Shown one piece after another: positions 9,494 to 18,347 of a stretch of DNA of 64,000 nucleotides. The notes below the pieces were generated by a model. The model ran no database searches. It saw only the letters and a list, made by a program, of their open reading frames with translations, and was not told the DNA's origin. Source of the DNA: Gemmatimonadota bacterium (GTDB lineage Bacteria; Gemmatimonadota; Gemmatimonadetes; Longimicrobiales; Gaopeijiaceae); contig JAPPGF010000023.1 of the NCBI GenBank assembly GCA_028875075.1, positions 38,396 to 102,395 on the forward strand, given 5' to 3'. Position numbers and translations under genes: made by a program. The stretch's first letter is position 1; each line of letters starts with the position of its first letter.

Positions 9494-10978
9494 TCAATCC
9501 CTCAGCTCCGTGCCGACCACCGTCTCGAGCTGCGTCAGAGCGTCATGATAGGCATAGACCGCGTTCACGTACGCCCGGTCCGCCTCGGCCTTGACCGTCT
9601 CCGCATCCACCAGACCGACGAATGAGATCGCGCCCAGCCGATACCGCTCCCCGGCCAGCCGGAGTTGGTCGTCCGCAACCTCGCTATTGCGCGCCTCAAG
9701 TGCCGCGCTCTGATACGCAGTGACCAGCGTACGGAGCGCAATCGTGAGGTCGGCGGTGAGGGCGAGGCGTCGTTCGCGAATCTCTAGTTCGGCGTCGGAG
9801 CGTTGGACCCGTGCGGCCTCAAGCTGTCGCTCGCGCTGGAGGCCCTGGAAGATCGGCAAACTGATGCTCAGGGAGGCCGAAGCCGGCCGGCGACTGAAGT
9901 CGAATGGGAACGCGCCGTTCTCGGTGACGATCCGGTTCCGCATGTCGTCCGTGAAGGTGAACGCCTCGCAGTCGCTCGTCGGAAGCGGATCCACGAGGCG
10001 AGTGTAGACTTGGTTTAGGAGCGCACACTGCTGCGCCTGGTTGGCGAGCTGCATTTGCGCCTGCGTGACGAGGACGTCGGTGCTGCTTGCCTGGCGGGTG
10101 AAGCCGCCGATCCCGGCCTGTGCGACCAGGCTCGGGAGGTAGGCTGAGCGTGCCTGCCGAACGTGTGCTTGGCTTGCGTCCAGGTTGGCAGCGCCCGCAC
10201 GCAGCGTCGGATTTCTCTCGAGCGCGGTTGCGAGAAGGTCGTCTCTGTTCCACTCGGGTTCTTCCAGCTCGAACGTCGTCGTGAGCGCCAGGGGACGATC
10301 CCCGTCCATTCCGATCTGCTGTAGCAACCTCAAGCGGGCCGTGCTGAGGGCGTTCCCGGCCTGGAGGAGCGCAACCTCCGCCCGACCCACCTGAACCTCG
10401 GCCTGCCGGACATCCAGCGGGGTTACAGCGCCCACCTCCTGCTGGGCCTCAGCGAGCCGAAGATTGAAGCGCGCGCGGCCGAGCTGGAGCTCGACCAATA
10501 TCTCGCCCTCAGCCTGGCGGAGCACTTCGAGGTAAGCGCGCGTCACCGCCGCCATCAGCTCCACCCGGGCGGCATCGATCTGCGCGACAACGGCTTCCCG
10601 GCGGGCGTGCGCGGCGGCGGGAGCCAACAGGGCGGACGCGCTCAGCTGATAGGAGATCCCGACGTTGTAGGCGGACAGATAGTAGGTCGGCAGATCCTGC
10701 GCGAGCGTGAGACTGCCGAATCGTTGCTCACCGGGGCCCTGCCAGGACAGCGAGCCACCGAGGGTCGCCGAAGGAAAGAGTGATCCGACGGCTTCGCGCA
10801 CCTCCCAGTCCGCAGTTGATCTGTCGTTGCGCGCGGCCAAGAAGCCCGGGTTTTGCTCCTGCGCCAGCCGGACCGCGTCCTCCAAGGAGAGCCGCAGGGT
10901 GTCGCTCTGAGCGGCTGTAGGAGCCGCATCACCGGCGAGTAGCAGGAGCAATAGTGCGACGGCGTCACGCAGTCTCAT
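9494..10978 (-). CDS. TolC family outer-membrane efflux channel
   Basis: Outer-membrane factor of the tripartite exporter. I place the start at the ATG at 10978 (494 aa): it is preceded by GGAGG at about 9 bp and opens a signal peptide (MRLRDAVALLLLLLAGDAAPTAAQ). The ORF-track start at 11056 adds an implausible Pro/Gly-rich leader. Two OEP repeats are visible, with the helical stretches LRLSLEDAVRLAQEQNPGFLAARND and ERNPTLRAGAANLDASQAHVRQARSAYLPSL. First gene of the operon. Confidence 0.92.
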   Translation of the reverse strand: MRLRDAVALLLLLLAGDAAPTAAQSDTLRLSLEDAVRLAQEQNPGFLAARNDRSTADWEVREAVGSLFPSATLGGSLSWQGPGEQRFGSLTLAQDLPTYYLSAYNVGISYQLSASALLAPAAAHARREAVVAQIDAARVELMAAVTRAYLEVLRQAEGEILVELQLGRARFNLRLAEAQQEVGAVTPLDVRQAEVQVGRAEVALLQAGNALSTARLRLLQQIGMDGDRPLALTTTFELEEPEWNRDDLLATALERNPTLRAGAANLDASQAHVRQARSAYLPSLVAQAGIGGFTRQASSTDVLVTQAQMQLANQAQQCALLNQVYTRLVDPLPTSDCEAFTFTDDMRNRIVTENGAFPFDFSRRPASASLSISLPIFQGLQRERQLEAARVQRSDAELEIRERRLALTADLTIALRTLVTAYQSAALEARNSEVADDQLRLAGERYRLGAISFVGLVDAETVKAEADRAYVNAVYAYHDALTQLETVVGTELRD

Positions 10979-11483
10979 CACCGTTCGATCCTCCAGCAGG
11001 TACGGGCCGCCGGGAGAGGTTGGATCTCCTGGGCCGCCTCTATGCCTCCGGGCCAAGCCGGCGGCCCGTGCAAGCTATCGTCCTCGATCAGACAGGGGGA
11101 CACGGCGCAACGTCAACTACCGCACGGCCGGGCCGTCCCCTGGGACAGGAACCGGTACTCGAGGCTTCGACCCGAGGCAACCGAGGCGAGGGTCTCTGGC
11201 AAGTGCCGTGGGCCCGATTCAGTCGGACTGTGGAACATCTGTTGGGCCCCTTCGGTCCGATAAGATTGCAACCCTCGAGGACGACCTCAGGAGCGTCACA
11301 GCGCCGCGGAAGAGCTGTGCGACATCCTCGCGAAGATCCGGTCCATCCCAGCGCTCTCGTGCCGTCAGATTGCTTTGCGGGGCCCATCAGGTGAAGCTGA
11401 AGCCACTGCGGCAAGCCGTTGTCTTGACCCGATCTCAAGAAGGTAATCCTAGGGTGTCGAAGACAAGAACAACGGAGATGACT
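10979..11483. other. Divergent intergenic region, efflux operon / DUF4097
   Basis: 505 bp between the divergently transcribed tolC gene and the DUF4097 gene, expected to hold both promoters. The long open frame upstream of the DUF4097 gene has low-complexity, non-family sequence, so it was trimmed. No clear operator or promoter could be assigned. Confidence 0.4.
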
Positions 11484-12494
11484 ATGACGACGACCGTCGG
11501 GCGGAGATACGCCACCATCCGCGATGCGACGCTGGGAGCCGGACTTCTCGCCCTCGCCGTGGTTCCCGTCGCGGGCCAGGCTGTTCCCATCGACGAGACT
11601 CGGGAACTAGGTCCCGACGCGTTCGTGGGCCTCTCGGTGGTCTCCCACTCCCTCGTCGTCGAGGGATGGGACCAGGACAGGATTCAAGTCGTAGGGGAAT
11701 ATGATTCGAGGTTCCAAAGTCTCGACATCGAGAGTAGCGCTCAGTCGTTCCGTTTCGAGATCGAGCCCGTGCGCCGTTTCCGGATCGCGGACGACTTGGA
11801 TCAGCAGGAGGGTTCGGCAGAACTACATGTGCGGCTCCCGCGCGCCGTGCGCCTCACGGCCAATACCGTGTCGGGCTCCGTCCGAATCGGTGGCCTCAGC
11901 GGAATCGTCACGGGAAGAGCGGTCTCCGGCACCGTGCAGATCGAGGGCGACCTCCAGTCCGTATCTCTCAACTCCGTCAGCGGTTCCATTGAGTACCTTG
12001 GCAACGCATCTTCCGTTCAACTCCAGAGCACGTCCGGTCATGTGGGCTTCGAGGGCCGCGCGGAGTCCGTGGAGCTACACTCAGTCAGCGGGACCGCGCG
12101 GATGCAGGGGCAGGGCGAGACGATCTCCGCGACCTCCGTAAGCGGCCCAGTAGAACTCAGCTCTTCGGTCCCCGTACAATGGCTGGAAGCCGAGTCCGTC
12201 TCGGGCCCCGTGAGCTATTCCGGCGGGCTAGCGCCAGGAGGTACGATCCAAGTGGAGAGTCGCTCCGGATCTGTCGTGCTGGTGCTTGGCCCCGACGCCG
12301 AAGCTTCGTTCGATTTGTCGACGATCTCGGGAGAGATCACAGCCGACGTCCCAATGGTGCAGACCGAGGTCCGCAGTCGGAGTCCGTTTACCACGCAGAA
12401 ATTTCTTCGCTTCGTGAAGGGATCGGGATCAGGACGCGTGGAGGCATCATCCGTCTCGGGAAGCATTCATATCCGAGCGCTGGAAGGCTGGTGA
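11484..12494 (+). CDS. Secreted DUF4097 beta-repeat protein
   Basis: 336-aa exported protein of unknown function. Start chosen at ATG 11484 with GGAG 6 bp upstream (ATG 11478 is the alternative); it begins a signal peptide ending near VVPVAGQA. The body is a run of short repeats, V-S-G-x-(V/I) spaced about 18-20 residues (NTVSGSVRI, RAVSGTVQI, NSVSGSIEY, SVSGTARM, SVSGPVEL, SVSGPVSY), typical of the DUF4097 right-handed beta-helix. Its stop overlaps the GTG start of the following acetyltransferase (GTGA). Confidence 0.85.
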   Translation: MTTTVGRRYATIRDATLGAGLLALAVVPVAGQAVPIDETRELGPDAFVGLSVVSHSLVVEGWDQDRIQVVGEYDSRFQSLDIESSAQSFRFEIEPVRRFRIADDLDQQEGSAELHVRLPRAVRLTANTVSGSVRIGGLSGIVTGRAVSGTVQIEGDLQSVSLNSVSGSIEYLGNASSVQLQSTSGHVGFEGRAESVELHSVSGTARMQGQGETISATSVSGPVELSSSVPVQWLEAESVSGPVSYSGGLAPGGTIQVESRSGSVVLVLGPDAEASFDLSTISGEITADVPMVQTEVRSRSPFTTQKFLRFVKGSGSGRVEASSVSGSIHIRALEGW

Positions 12495-12988
12495 GTCGCC
12501 GCGCCCATAACGGGGACGTCCGCATCCGACGTGCGCGGCTGGCTGACCTCGAGACGATCGTCGACTTCAACGAGCGGCTCGCGAGGGAGACCGAGGGGGT
12601 GCAACTCGATCTTGATCGCCTGCGAGCGGGCGTCGAGTCGATGCTGCGAGACGACAGGGTCGGCTTCTATCTGCTCGCCGAGACGGACGATGGAGAGACC
12701 CTAGGACAAGCCGGTCTCACTTTCGAGTGGAGCGACTGGCGCAATGGCGTGTTTTGGTGGCTGCAGAGTGTCTACGTCCGACCGGAATACCGCGGGCAAG
12801 GTGTACTGAGGGCACTCTACGACCGCATTCTGGCGTTGTCCGCGGACCGGTCCGTGTGCGGCATCCGGCTCTACGTGGAGCGCGAGAACCGTGCGGCCCA
12901 AGCAGCCTACCGTCGCTTGGGGCTCGACCCGGCAGTGTTCCAGATGTATGAGAGAGATTTCGTGATCGATCGCGGTAAGGCAACGTAG
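12491..12988 (+). CDS. GNAT family N-acetyltransferase
   Basis: 165-aa acetyl-CoA-dependent transferase; acceptor unknown. The ORF track extends to 12179, but that part lies inside the DUF4097 gene in another frame. The GTG at 12491 overlaps the upstream TGA and gives a normal GNAT length. Motif A is VYVRPEYRGQGVLRALYDRI (Q/RxxGxG/A acetyl-CoA site) and motif B ends ENRAAQAAYRRLGL. Co-translated with DUF4097, though no functional link is evident. Confidence 0.88.
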   Translation: MSRRAHNGDVRIRRARLADLETIVDFNERLARETEGVQLDLDRLRAGVESMLRDDRVGFYLLAETDDGETLGQAGLTFEWSDWRNGVFWWLQSVYVRPEYRGQGVLRALYDRILALSADRSVCGIRLYVERENRAAQAAYRRLGLDPAVFQMYERDFVIDRGKAT

Positions 12989-13090
12989 CGGGTGGCCTGC
13001 GCCGGGCGAACGGGACCACGGTCTGCCGGCCGACGGGCGGCTCTACACGCTATGCCTCAGCGGCCCGATCGTCCCTTGACGCGCCGCACC

Positions 13091-13579
13091 TCAAATCCAG
13101 CGACGCACCTGTTGCTTGTACCTGCGATAACTGTCGCCGAACTTGCGCTCCAAGTAGGTCTCTTCGTATCGGATTGCAGTGAGATAGATGATCCGGCCGC
13201 AGAGCGGGCTGAGAAGGAGCACCCACGCGCTCGCGAGCATGACGGCAACTCCCGCGCAGACCAGAACCATCATCAAGTACATCGGGTTGCGCGTGAACTT
13301 GTAGGGACCCTCGATGAGGAGCTCGGGCGTGGGGGTCCAAGGTCTCGGGTCCTGCCCCGACCTCTTGAAGAGGACAAACGGCCACACGCCCAACACAGCC
13401 ACGGAAGCGGCCACGATCAAGCCGCCGACGCCCCACCTGACCGATGACGAAACGGGAGGGGCGGCAGTGAGTGGAAGCATCCTCTCGAGCCCATAACCGA
13501 CGAGCACCGCCAGAACGCCTACAAGCGGAGGCGGAAACCTGACGGATGCATGGTCTCTCCCGGCGAAGTCATCGCCCAT
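13091..13579 (-). CDS. Isoprenylcysteine methyltransferase-like (ICMT/PEMT family) membrane protein
   Basis: 162-aa integral membrane protein with the C-terminal SAM-binding signature of the ICMT/phospholipid-methyltransferase family: GPYKFTRNPMYLMMVLVCAG, then RYEETYLERKFGDSYRRYKQQVRRW. I start it at ATG 13579 rather than 13684, because the extra residues are hydrophilic and unlike the family. The true substrate of such bacterial proteins is usually unknown. A second, different member lies at 22039-22593. Confidence 0.82.
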   Translation of the reverse strand: MGDDFAGRDHASVRFPPPLVGVLAVLVGYGLERMLPLTAAPPVSSSVRWGVGGLIVAASVAVLGVWPFVLFKRSGQDPRPWTPTPELLIEGPYKFTRNPMYLMMVLVCAGVAVMLASAWVLLLSPLCGRIIYLTAIRYEETYLERKFGDSYRRYKQQVRRWI

Positions 13580-13757
13580 GACTCGGAAGTTAACGACCCG
13601 TGCACCTTCTCGCACATCGAAGTCTCGTCCGACGACGAGCGAGCCTAAATTGGGGCGTGAATTCCAAAGAGAGATGAGCCTCAATGGGGGCGCAGCAGGT
13701 GCAACGGCTCTTCGCTACGTCTCGCAGTCAGGTTCTCATGTGCTCGACTTCGCTTGA

Positions 13758-13840
13758 TGCCGGGGGTGGGATTTGAACCCACACGGGCCGAAGCCCCGGG
13801 GGTTTTAAGCCCCCTGCGTATGCCGTTCCGCCACCCCGGC
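13758..13840 (-). tRNA. tRNA-Leu (anticodon TAA)
   Basis: On the minus strand the 83-nt sequence folds as a class II tRNA. The 7-bp acceptor stem is GCCGGGG/CCCCGGC, the anticodon arm is GGGGG-CTTAAAA-CCCCC (anticodon TAA, Leu), the extra arm is GGGGCTTCGGCCCGT, and the T arm is GTGGG-TTCAAAT-CCCAC. The discriminator base is A; CCA is not encoded. Confidence 0.95.
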
Positions 13841-13955
13841 GCTCTTCTCCATTATTTCTCGCTCGGAGGAAACGTTGCCCCATATGCAACGGGGCTTGGC
13901 AAAGAGGCTGGACCCGAGCGCTACCAACGGATGCCAATCGAGTGGCGCTGCCCGT

Positions 13956-14582
13956 TCAAGGCGCCAGCCGTTCGAGCGTCCACTCCTCGTTCAGCCCGCC
14001 GCGACGGTACACGAACCGGTCGTGTAGGCGATTCGGCATCCCTTGCCAGAATTCTATCTCGTGCGGGAGGATCCTCAGTCCTCCCCAATGAGCCGGCCTC
14101 GGCACGTCCGCCCCGCGGTAGCGTTCCTTCACTTCCGCTACGCTCGCCAGGAGCTCATCTCGACTGCCTAGGACGGTGCTTTGCGGCGAGGCCCGGGCAC
14201 CAATCTGACTCTCGCGCGCCCGCGACCTGAAATAGGCATCCGAAACTTCGTCGCTCACGCGTTCCACATCGCCCTGAATGCGCACTTGCCGCATGAGCGA
14301 CTCCCAGTAGAACGTCAGCGCCGCCCGCGGCCGGACCGCTAGGGCGCGGCCCTTCGCCGAGCGCAGGTTCGTGTAGAAGACGAACCCCTCTAGGTCGCGT
14401 GCCTTCAGCAGCACGATCCGCCCCTCCGGATAGCCCTCGTCGTCCACGGTCGAGAGACAGGCAGCCTCCGGCATCGCGTAGTCTGCGTGCTTCACCGCAA
14501 GTTCGAACCACCGATCGAACTCGACAAGCGGGTTAGCGGCCATCGCCTCCCGTTTGAGGGGAGCAAGAGTCTGGCGTGTCAT
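13956..14582 (-). CDS. pdxH: Pyridoxamine 5'-phosphate oxidase
   Basis: FMN-dependent oxidase making pyridoxal 5'-phosphate from PNP/PMP. The 208-aa protein has family signatures across its length: EAACLSTVDDEGYPEGRIVLLKARDLEGFVFYTNLRSAKGRAL, the FMN/substrate region FYWESLMRQVRIQGDVERV, SQIGARASPQS, and the C-terminal EFWQGMPNRLHDRFVYRR...W.LERLAP. It is 47 bp downstream of the SDR fusion gene on the same strand. PLP made here would serve the PLP enzyme at 32.9 kb. Confidence 0.96.
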   Translation of the reverse strand: MTRQTLAPLKREAMAANPLVEFDRWFELAVKHADYAMPEAACLSTVDDEGYPEGRIVLLKARDLEGFVFYTNLRSAKGRALAVRPRAALTFYWESLMRQVRIQGDVERVSDEVSDAYFRSRARESQIGARASPQSTVLGSRDELLASVAEVKERYRGADVPRPAHWGGLRILPHEIEFWQGMPNRLHDRFVYRRGGLNEEWTLERLAP

Positions 14583-14629
14583 CGCGTTTCGTCGATGTTC
14601 GGCGGCGGCAATCTCCCCGGGGATCCCAG

Positions 14630-16015
14630 CTATCGACCCAGCTGGTGCCGGAGCGAGTCCTCGAGACGTTCGAAGCGGAAACGATAGCCGGCCTCAAGCA
14701 GCCGGGCTGGATGCACGCGCTGCCCGAATAGCAGCACTTCCCTGCCCATCTCCCCCAGGCCAGCACGCACCACGGGGACAGGAAGCGGAACCAGCGTAGG
14801 CCGGCCCAGCACGCGCCCCAACACATCCGCAAACTCCGCGTTCGTGACAGGCTCGGGCGCGCACACGTTGATCGCCCCCTCTACGCGGTCGTCCATGAGC
14901 GCATGCAGGATCGCGCCGGTCGCATCGTCTAGGTCGATCCACGACACGTACTGCTTCCCACTCCCCACACGCCCACCCATACCCACGCTGAACGGAGTCA
15001 TTAGCCTTCCAAGCATGCCGCCTGCCGGACACAGCGCCGGGCCCTGGCGCTGGATCACGACGCGCAACCCGACACTGCTGGCGCGCCGAGTGGCACTCTC
15101 CCACTTACCGGTCACTTCTGCCAGGAACCCCCTTCCGGAGTCGGTTTCCTCGTCCAGGACTTCGTCCCCACGGTCACCGTAGTAACCGACGCCGGAAGAC
15201 GACACGAGGATGGTCGGTCCGGCGTCGCGAAGCCCGGCCAGGGCGCCAGAGATCAGCTCGGTCCCGCGCACACGGCTCTCCAGGATGGAGCGCTTCTTGG
15301 CGGGTGTCCAGCGCGGCAACCGGACGATCGGCTCCCCTGCCAAGTGTACGACTGCGTCCACACCGCGGAGTCCGTCAAGGTCGATTTCGCCGTGCGCCGG
15401 GCTCCAGTAGAGCGCTCCCGGGATCCTGGATGCAGCCTCGCGGCTTCGCACAAGTGGCCTGACTCGATGCCCACCGGTCGTCAGGAGGTCCGAGAGCGCT
15501 GAACCGATCAATCCGCCGGCGCCTGAGATTGCCACAGAGAGCGGCGGTCGATGCATCCAGACAGCGTGACCGCGAAGGTCGTCACTCAGGCGGCGCTTCC
15601 TGAACGCGAACACCCGTGACAGCTCGCGCTCTACGACCGGAACCGCGAGTCCGCGAACAGCACGCCCAGCCGTGACGTCCCAATCGATCTCGTCTACAAT
15701 CCGCGTGCCATCCGCACCGTCGTCTTCGAACCGATGAACATGCACCCAACGCCGGAACGGGCCCTTGACCTGCTCGTCGGTAAACGTCCGGCCTTCTTCG
15801 TAGTCCCGGTGCCGAAGCCGCCAGGCGAAGCTGACACCGTTCCGGCCAACCTCTAGCACGAGCTCCCCGCCGTCTCGAATCGTCCCCGTACGCGCGCGTA
15901 CGCCGACTCTCATCCAAGGTGGCGCCAAGCGTTCGAACGCTCCCGGTCGTTCGTGCCAGGCGAAAACCTCGGCGGAAGGACGGGGAATCCGGAATTCATG
16001 CACGAACCGCGGCAT
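14630..16015 (-). CDS. SRPBCC domain fused to TIGR01777 family SDR epimerase
   Basis: 461-aa two-domain protein. Residues about 1-150 look like a START/SRPBCC ligand-binding fold (FVHEFRIPRPSAEVFAWHERPGAFERLAPPW). Residues about 158-461 form a YfcH-like NAD(P)-dependent epimerase: Rossmann motif ISGAGGLIGSALSDLL, VVHLAGEPI, SSSGVGYYGDRGDEVLDE and C-terminal ARLLEAGYRFRFERLEDSLRHQL. The same fusion occurs in other bacteria; its function is unknown. Confidence 0.9.
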   Translation of the reverse strand: MPRFVHEFRIPRPSAEVFAWHERPGAFERLAPPWMRVGVRARTGTIRDGGELVLEVGRNGVSFAWRLRHRDYEEGRTFTDEQVKGPFRRWVHVHRFEDDGADGTRIVDEIDWDVTAGRAVRGLAVPVVERELSRVFAFRKRRLSDDLRGHAVWMHRPPLSVAISGAGGLIGSALSDLLTTGGHRVRPLVRSREAASRIPGALYWSPAHGEIDLDGLRGVDAVVHLAGEPIVRLPRWTPAKKRSILESRVRGTELISGALAGLRDAGPTILVSSSGVGYYGDRGDEVLDEETDSGRGFLAEVTGKWESATRRASSVGLRVVIQRQGPALCPAGGMLGRLMTPFSVGMGGRVGSGKQYVSWIDLDDATGAILHALMDDRVEGAINVCAPEPVTNAEFADVLGRVLGRPTLVPLPVPVVRAGLGEMGREVLLFGQRVHPARLLEAGYRFRFERLEDSLRHQLGR

Positions 16016-16834
16016 TGCCGGCGTTTACCCAGACCTACACCAGCGGTTCACCGGCGCGATCAACTTATGGCACTTGATCCAGCCGATCAGGAAAGGCGCC
16101 CCGAGCTTCGTACAGCATCCTCAAGCCCCCGCGAGCAATCCGCCCCTAGCGTCTTGAGCCACTTGCGAGGTCGCCAGACCGATCCGCTGAACACGGGGGA
16201 CCAACTCGGACTCGGTCGCTTCCCCGGTGATGTTAGACTACCCTCGCCATCACCGGGGGGAGGGGCGTCCGCTCGCACAGCGCCTTTGACAGGCCACTGA
16301 CCTCCGCCCCGCTGCCGTACGAGGTTGCCCTGCCGATTGATCAAGACCCAGTACCGAAATACGTGTTGATTGTCTTGAACGGTGCGCAGGTTCGTTCTTG
16401 AATCGAAAGCGGCAACGCATCCGGACCTTGCGCCCAATTGTATACGAGGTTGAGGGCAGCAATAGCTCACTGAGACACACCCGAATTCACCAAGAATTTC
16501 TCGTCTAGACGCCCGTTTCACAGCCTTGAGATTGGTGGATGCATCTCGTTCGTCTTCTTTCTATGTGAAGCTATAACCAGTTTGCACGAACGCATCTTTA
16601 TAGAACTCCGGAGGTACGAATTCCTTCACTGTCGATCACTATCACAGTGCAACATGATCCCACCAAATTGTGAGCACTGACACCTGAATTGGTCTAAGCA
16701 GGCGGCCGAGCGAGAGGATCACTTCCGTGACCTCAAGTCACTACATCAGCAATGCCGTAAACCTGTGTGTCGACAATGTACTCTTCTTCGGAAGGGCGGC
16801 TTCCACCAGTGGCATAACGATCTCTTCTGTCAGC
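16016..16834. other. AT-richer stretch without a supported gene
   Basis: About 820 bp that read visibly less GC-rich than the surroundings. Six-frame ORFs here (for example 16087..16521 minus) show no domain and unusual amino-acid content. The stretch may be decayed or recently acquired DNA bordering the orphan genes at 16.8-18.0 kb. Confidence 0.4.
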
Positions 16835-17422
16835 TTAGAGGACGGACACATACTCGCGAAAACCAGGGCGTAGCGTGAATCCTGTTATTACCTGGAAGGG
16901 CATTAACAAGCGCTCAACCTCGGCTGGCAACAGGGGCTCCTTGGCTGGGCCGAGCGGCCCTAAGGGCTCGCATCTCATAAGTCCAATATCCAAGACAGAA
17001 AAGCGCATGGGCTGAAAAACGGCTTTGTCGGGTGCGCTCGTCAGGACGTATAGGCGTGCATTTGGCGCGCTGACCTCTGTGAGTTGCTGAACGACAAGGG
17101 GGCGCTCGTCGGGAGGGACCCGGTCCAGCACATCCCATGCCAGCACTAGATCATACGGGGGGTCGAACTTTCCCAGCCGGTGTGCCAGCGCATGAATATC
17201 GCATACGCTGCCGTCGAGTATGCCGGCGAATCTTACCCATCGGGCGAACCGGCGGTAGACTTTTAGCGCGGACTTCGTCCCGTTGGCCAAGTCCAGAACA
17301 CAATGAGTGCGATCTTCAGAGACACCATCCAGAAGGGCCGCAATTCCAGGAGAGGGGCGATCGATTGCTTTCGTGAATACACCGTTTGATTCAAGCGTGT
17401 CTTGCCACGGGTACATTGGCAT
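16835..17422 (-). CDS. SAM-dependent methyltransferase-like protein
   Basis: 195-aa protein with the layout of a class I methyltransferase: VLDLANGTKSALKVY as a degenerate motif I, an acidic VCDIHALAHRLGKFDPPYDLVLAWDVLDRVPPDERPLVVQQLTEVSAPNARLYVLT matching motifs II-V, and a C-terminal MPFQVITGFTLRPGFREYVSVL. The Gly-rich loop (normally E/DxGxGxG) is poor, so activity is uncertain. It ends 17 bp downstream... in transcription order it follows the bactofilin gene by 17 bp, suggesting co-transcription. Confidence 0.6.
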   Translation of the reverse strand: MPMYPWQDTLESNGVFTKAIDRPSPGIAALLDGVSEDRTHCVLDLANGTKSALKVYRRFARWVRFAGILDGSVCDIHALAHRLGKFDPPYDLVLAWDVLDRVPPDERPLVVQQLTEVSAPNARLYVLTSAPDKAVFQPMRFSVLDIGLMRCEPLGPLGPAKEPLLPAEVERLLMPFQVITGFTLRPGFREYVSVL

Positions 17423-17439
17423 TGCTCAGGATCCGATAC

Positions 17440-17964
17440 TTACGATACGGTGAGCCTCGCCTGAGCGGATCGATCGTCATCTTTGCCTGCTTGAGTCGTC
17501 TTGACAATTTTTTCCGATTGCTTTCCGGGCTCGTCTGACCCAGTGGACGATGAACTGTCACCCATGTCAACACCACCTCGGAAGTAAGCTCCATCCTCCA
17601 ACACCACCCGGGGTGCTGTGAGATCTCCTTCAACGGAAGCCGAACTGAGTAGAACAATCTGCTCCTCGGCTGCTAAGTCGCCCTGCACTTTACCCTCGAT
17701 GATGACGATACGTCCCCTGATATTGGCCTTGACATTCCCTTCGGAACCGACAGTGACAGAATGTGATCTCAGATCCACCGAACCCTCCAGGCGTCCTTCG
17801 ATCAAGAGATTTTCTTCCCCGGTCACCTCACCCTTGATCTTGATCTTTCGGCCGACTGTCGCCAACTCAGGCATTCGAGATCGAGCGGTAGGCGTTTCGA
17901 CGTTCTGGACCGACTGCTCAGCGGGCTTGGTCGGCCGATGAGATGTCTCGTTTTCTCTCCGCAT
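17440..17964 (-). CDS. Bactofilin family polymer-forming cytoskeletal protein
   Basis: 174-aa protein. A disordered Ser/Thr/Pro N-tail leads to a bactofilin (DUF583) beta-helix at about residues 32-120: TVGRKIKIKGEVTGEENLLIEGRLEGSVDLRSHSVTVGSEGNVKANIRGRIVIIEGKVQGDL. A hydrophilic C-tail follows. Bactofilins self-assemble into non-nucleotide filaments involved in cell shape or envelope processes. The methyltransferase-like gene follows it closely. Confidence 0.9.
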   Translation of the reverse strand: MRRENETSHRPTKPAEQSVQNVETPTARSRMPELATVGRKIKIKGEVTGEENLLIEGRLEGSVDLRSHSVTVGSEGNVKANIRGRIVIIEGKVQGDLAAEEQIVLLSSASVEGDLTAPRVVLEDGAYFRGGVDMGDSSSSTGSDEPGKQSEKIVKTTQAGKDDDRSAQARLTVS

Positions 17965-18347
17965 GATGGGGCCTCAGCTAAGTAATTTCACTCCGGCCAG
18001 CCCATTCCAGAAACACATGACAACAACTGCACTCCGACCGGGACACGGATGCTTGCGCAAGTTGCGGCTGAGAGGATAGCGGGGTCAAGGGGGTAACACC
18101 ATTGGGTCGGATTGTTCGATTTGAGTGTCTACAGCTCCGGGAAATCCGACGTCAAAGCCGACACGCGTCTTCGTACTACGCCGATGGGGCAAGACCGATG
18201 GACTTGAGCGAACGGGGAGTGGATGGACCGCCAGAGCTGCTCGAGGCGGGTTTCAAGATCTGCCAGCTGGCGGCACCAAGAGCGAATCGATCGGCAACGA
18301 GCGTCACGTCTCAACCCACTGTCCTGTGCGGGCGCCTGAACGGCGCC
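17965..18347. other. Intergenic region
   Basis: 383 bp between bactofilin (upstream side) and the 3' end of thiO. Only short overlapping ORFs with no family signal; I see no feature beyond the expected bactofilin promoter. Confidence 0.35.

Noticed and set aside
10979-11056. Upstream extension of the TolC gene
   Set aside because: The ATG at 10978 has a GGAGG site and signal peptide; the extension is Pro/Gly-rich and unlike the family.
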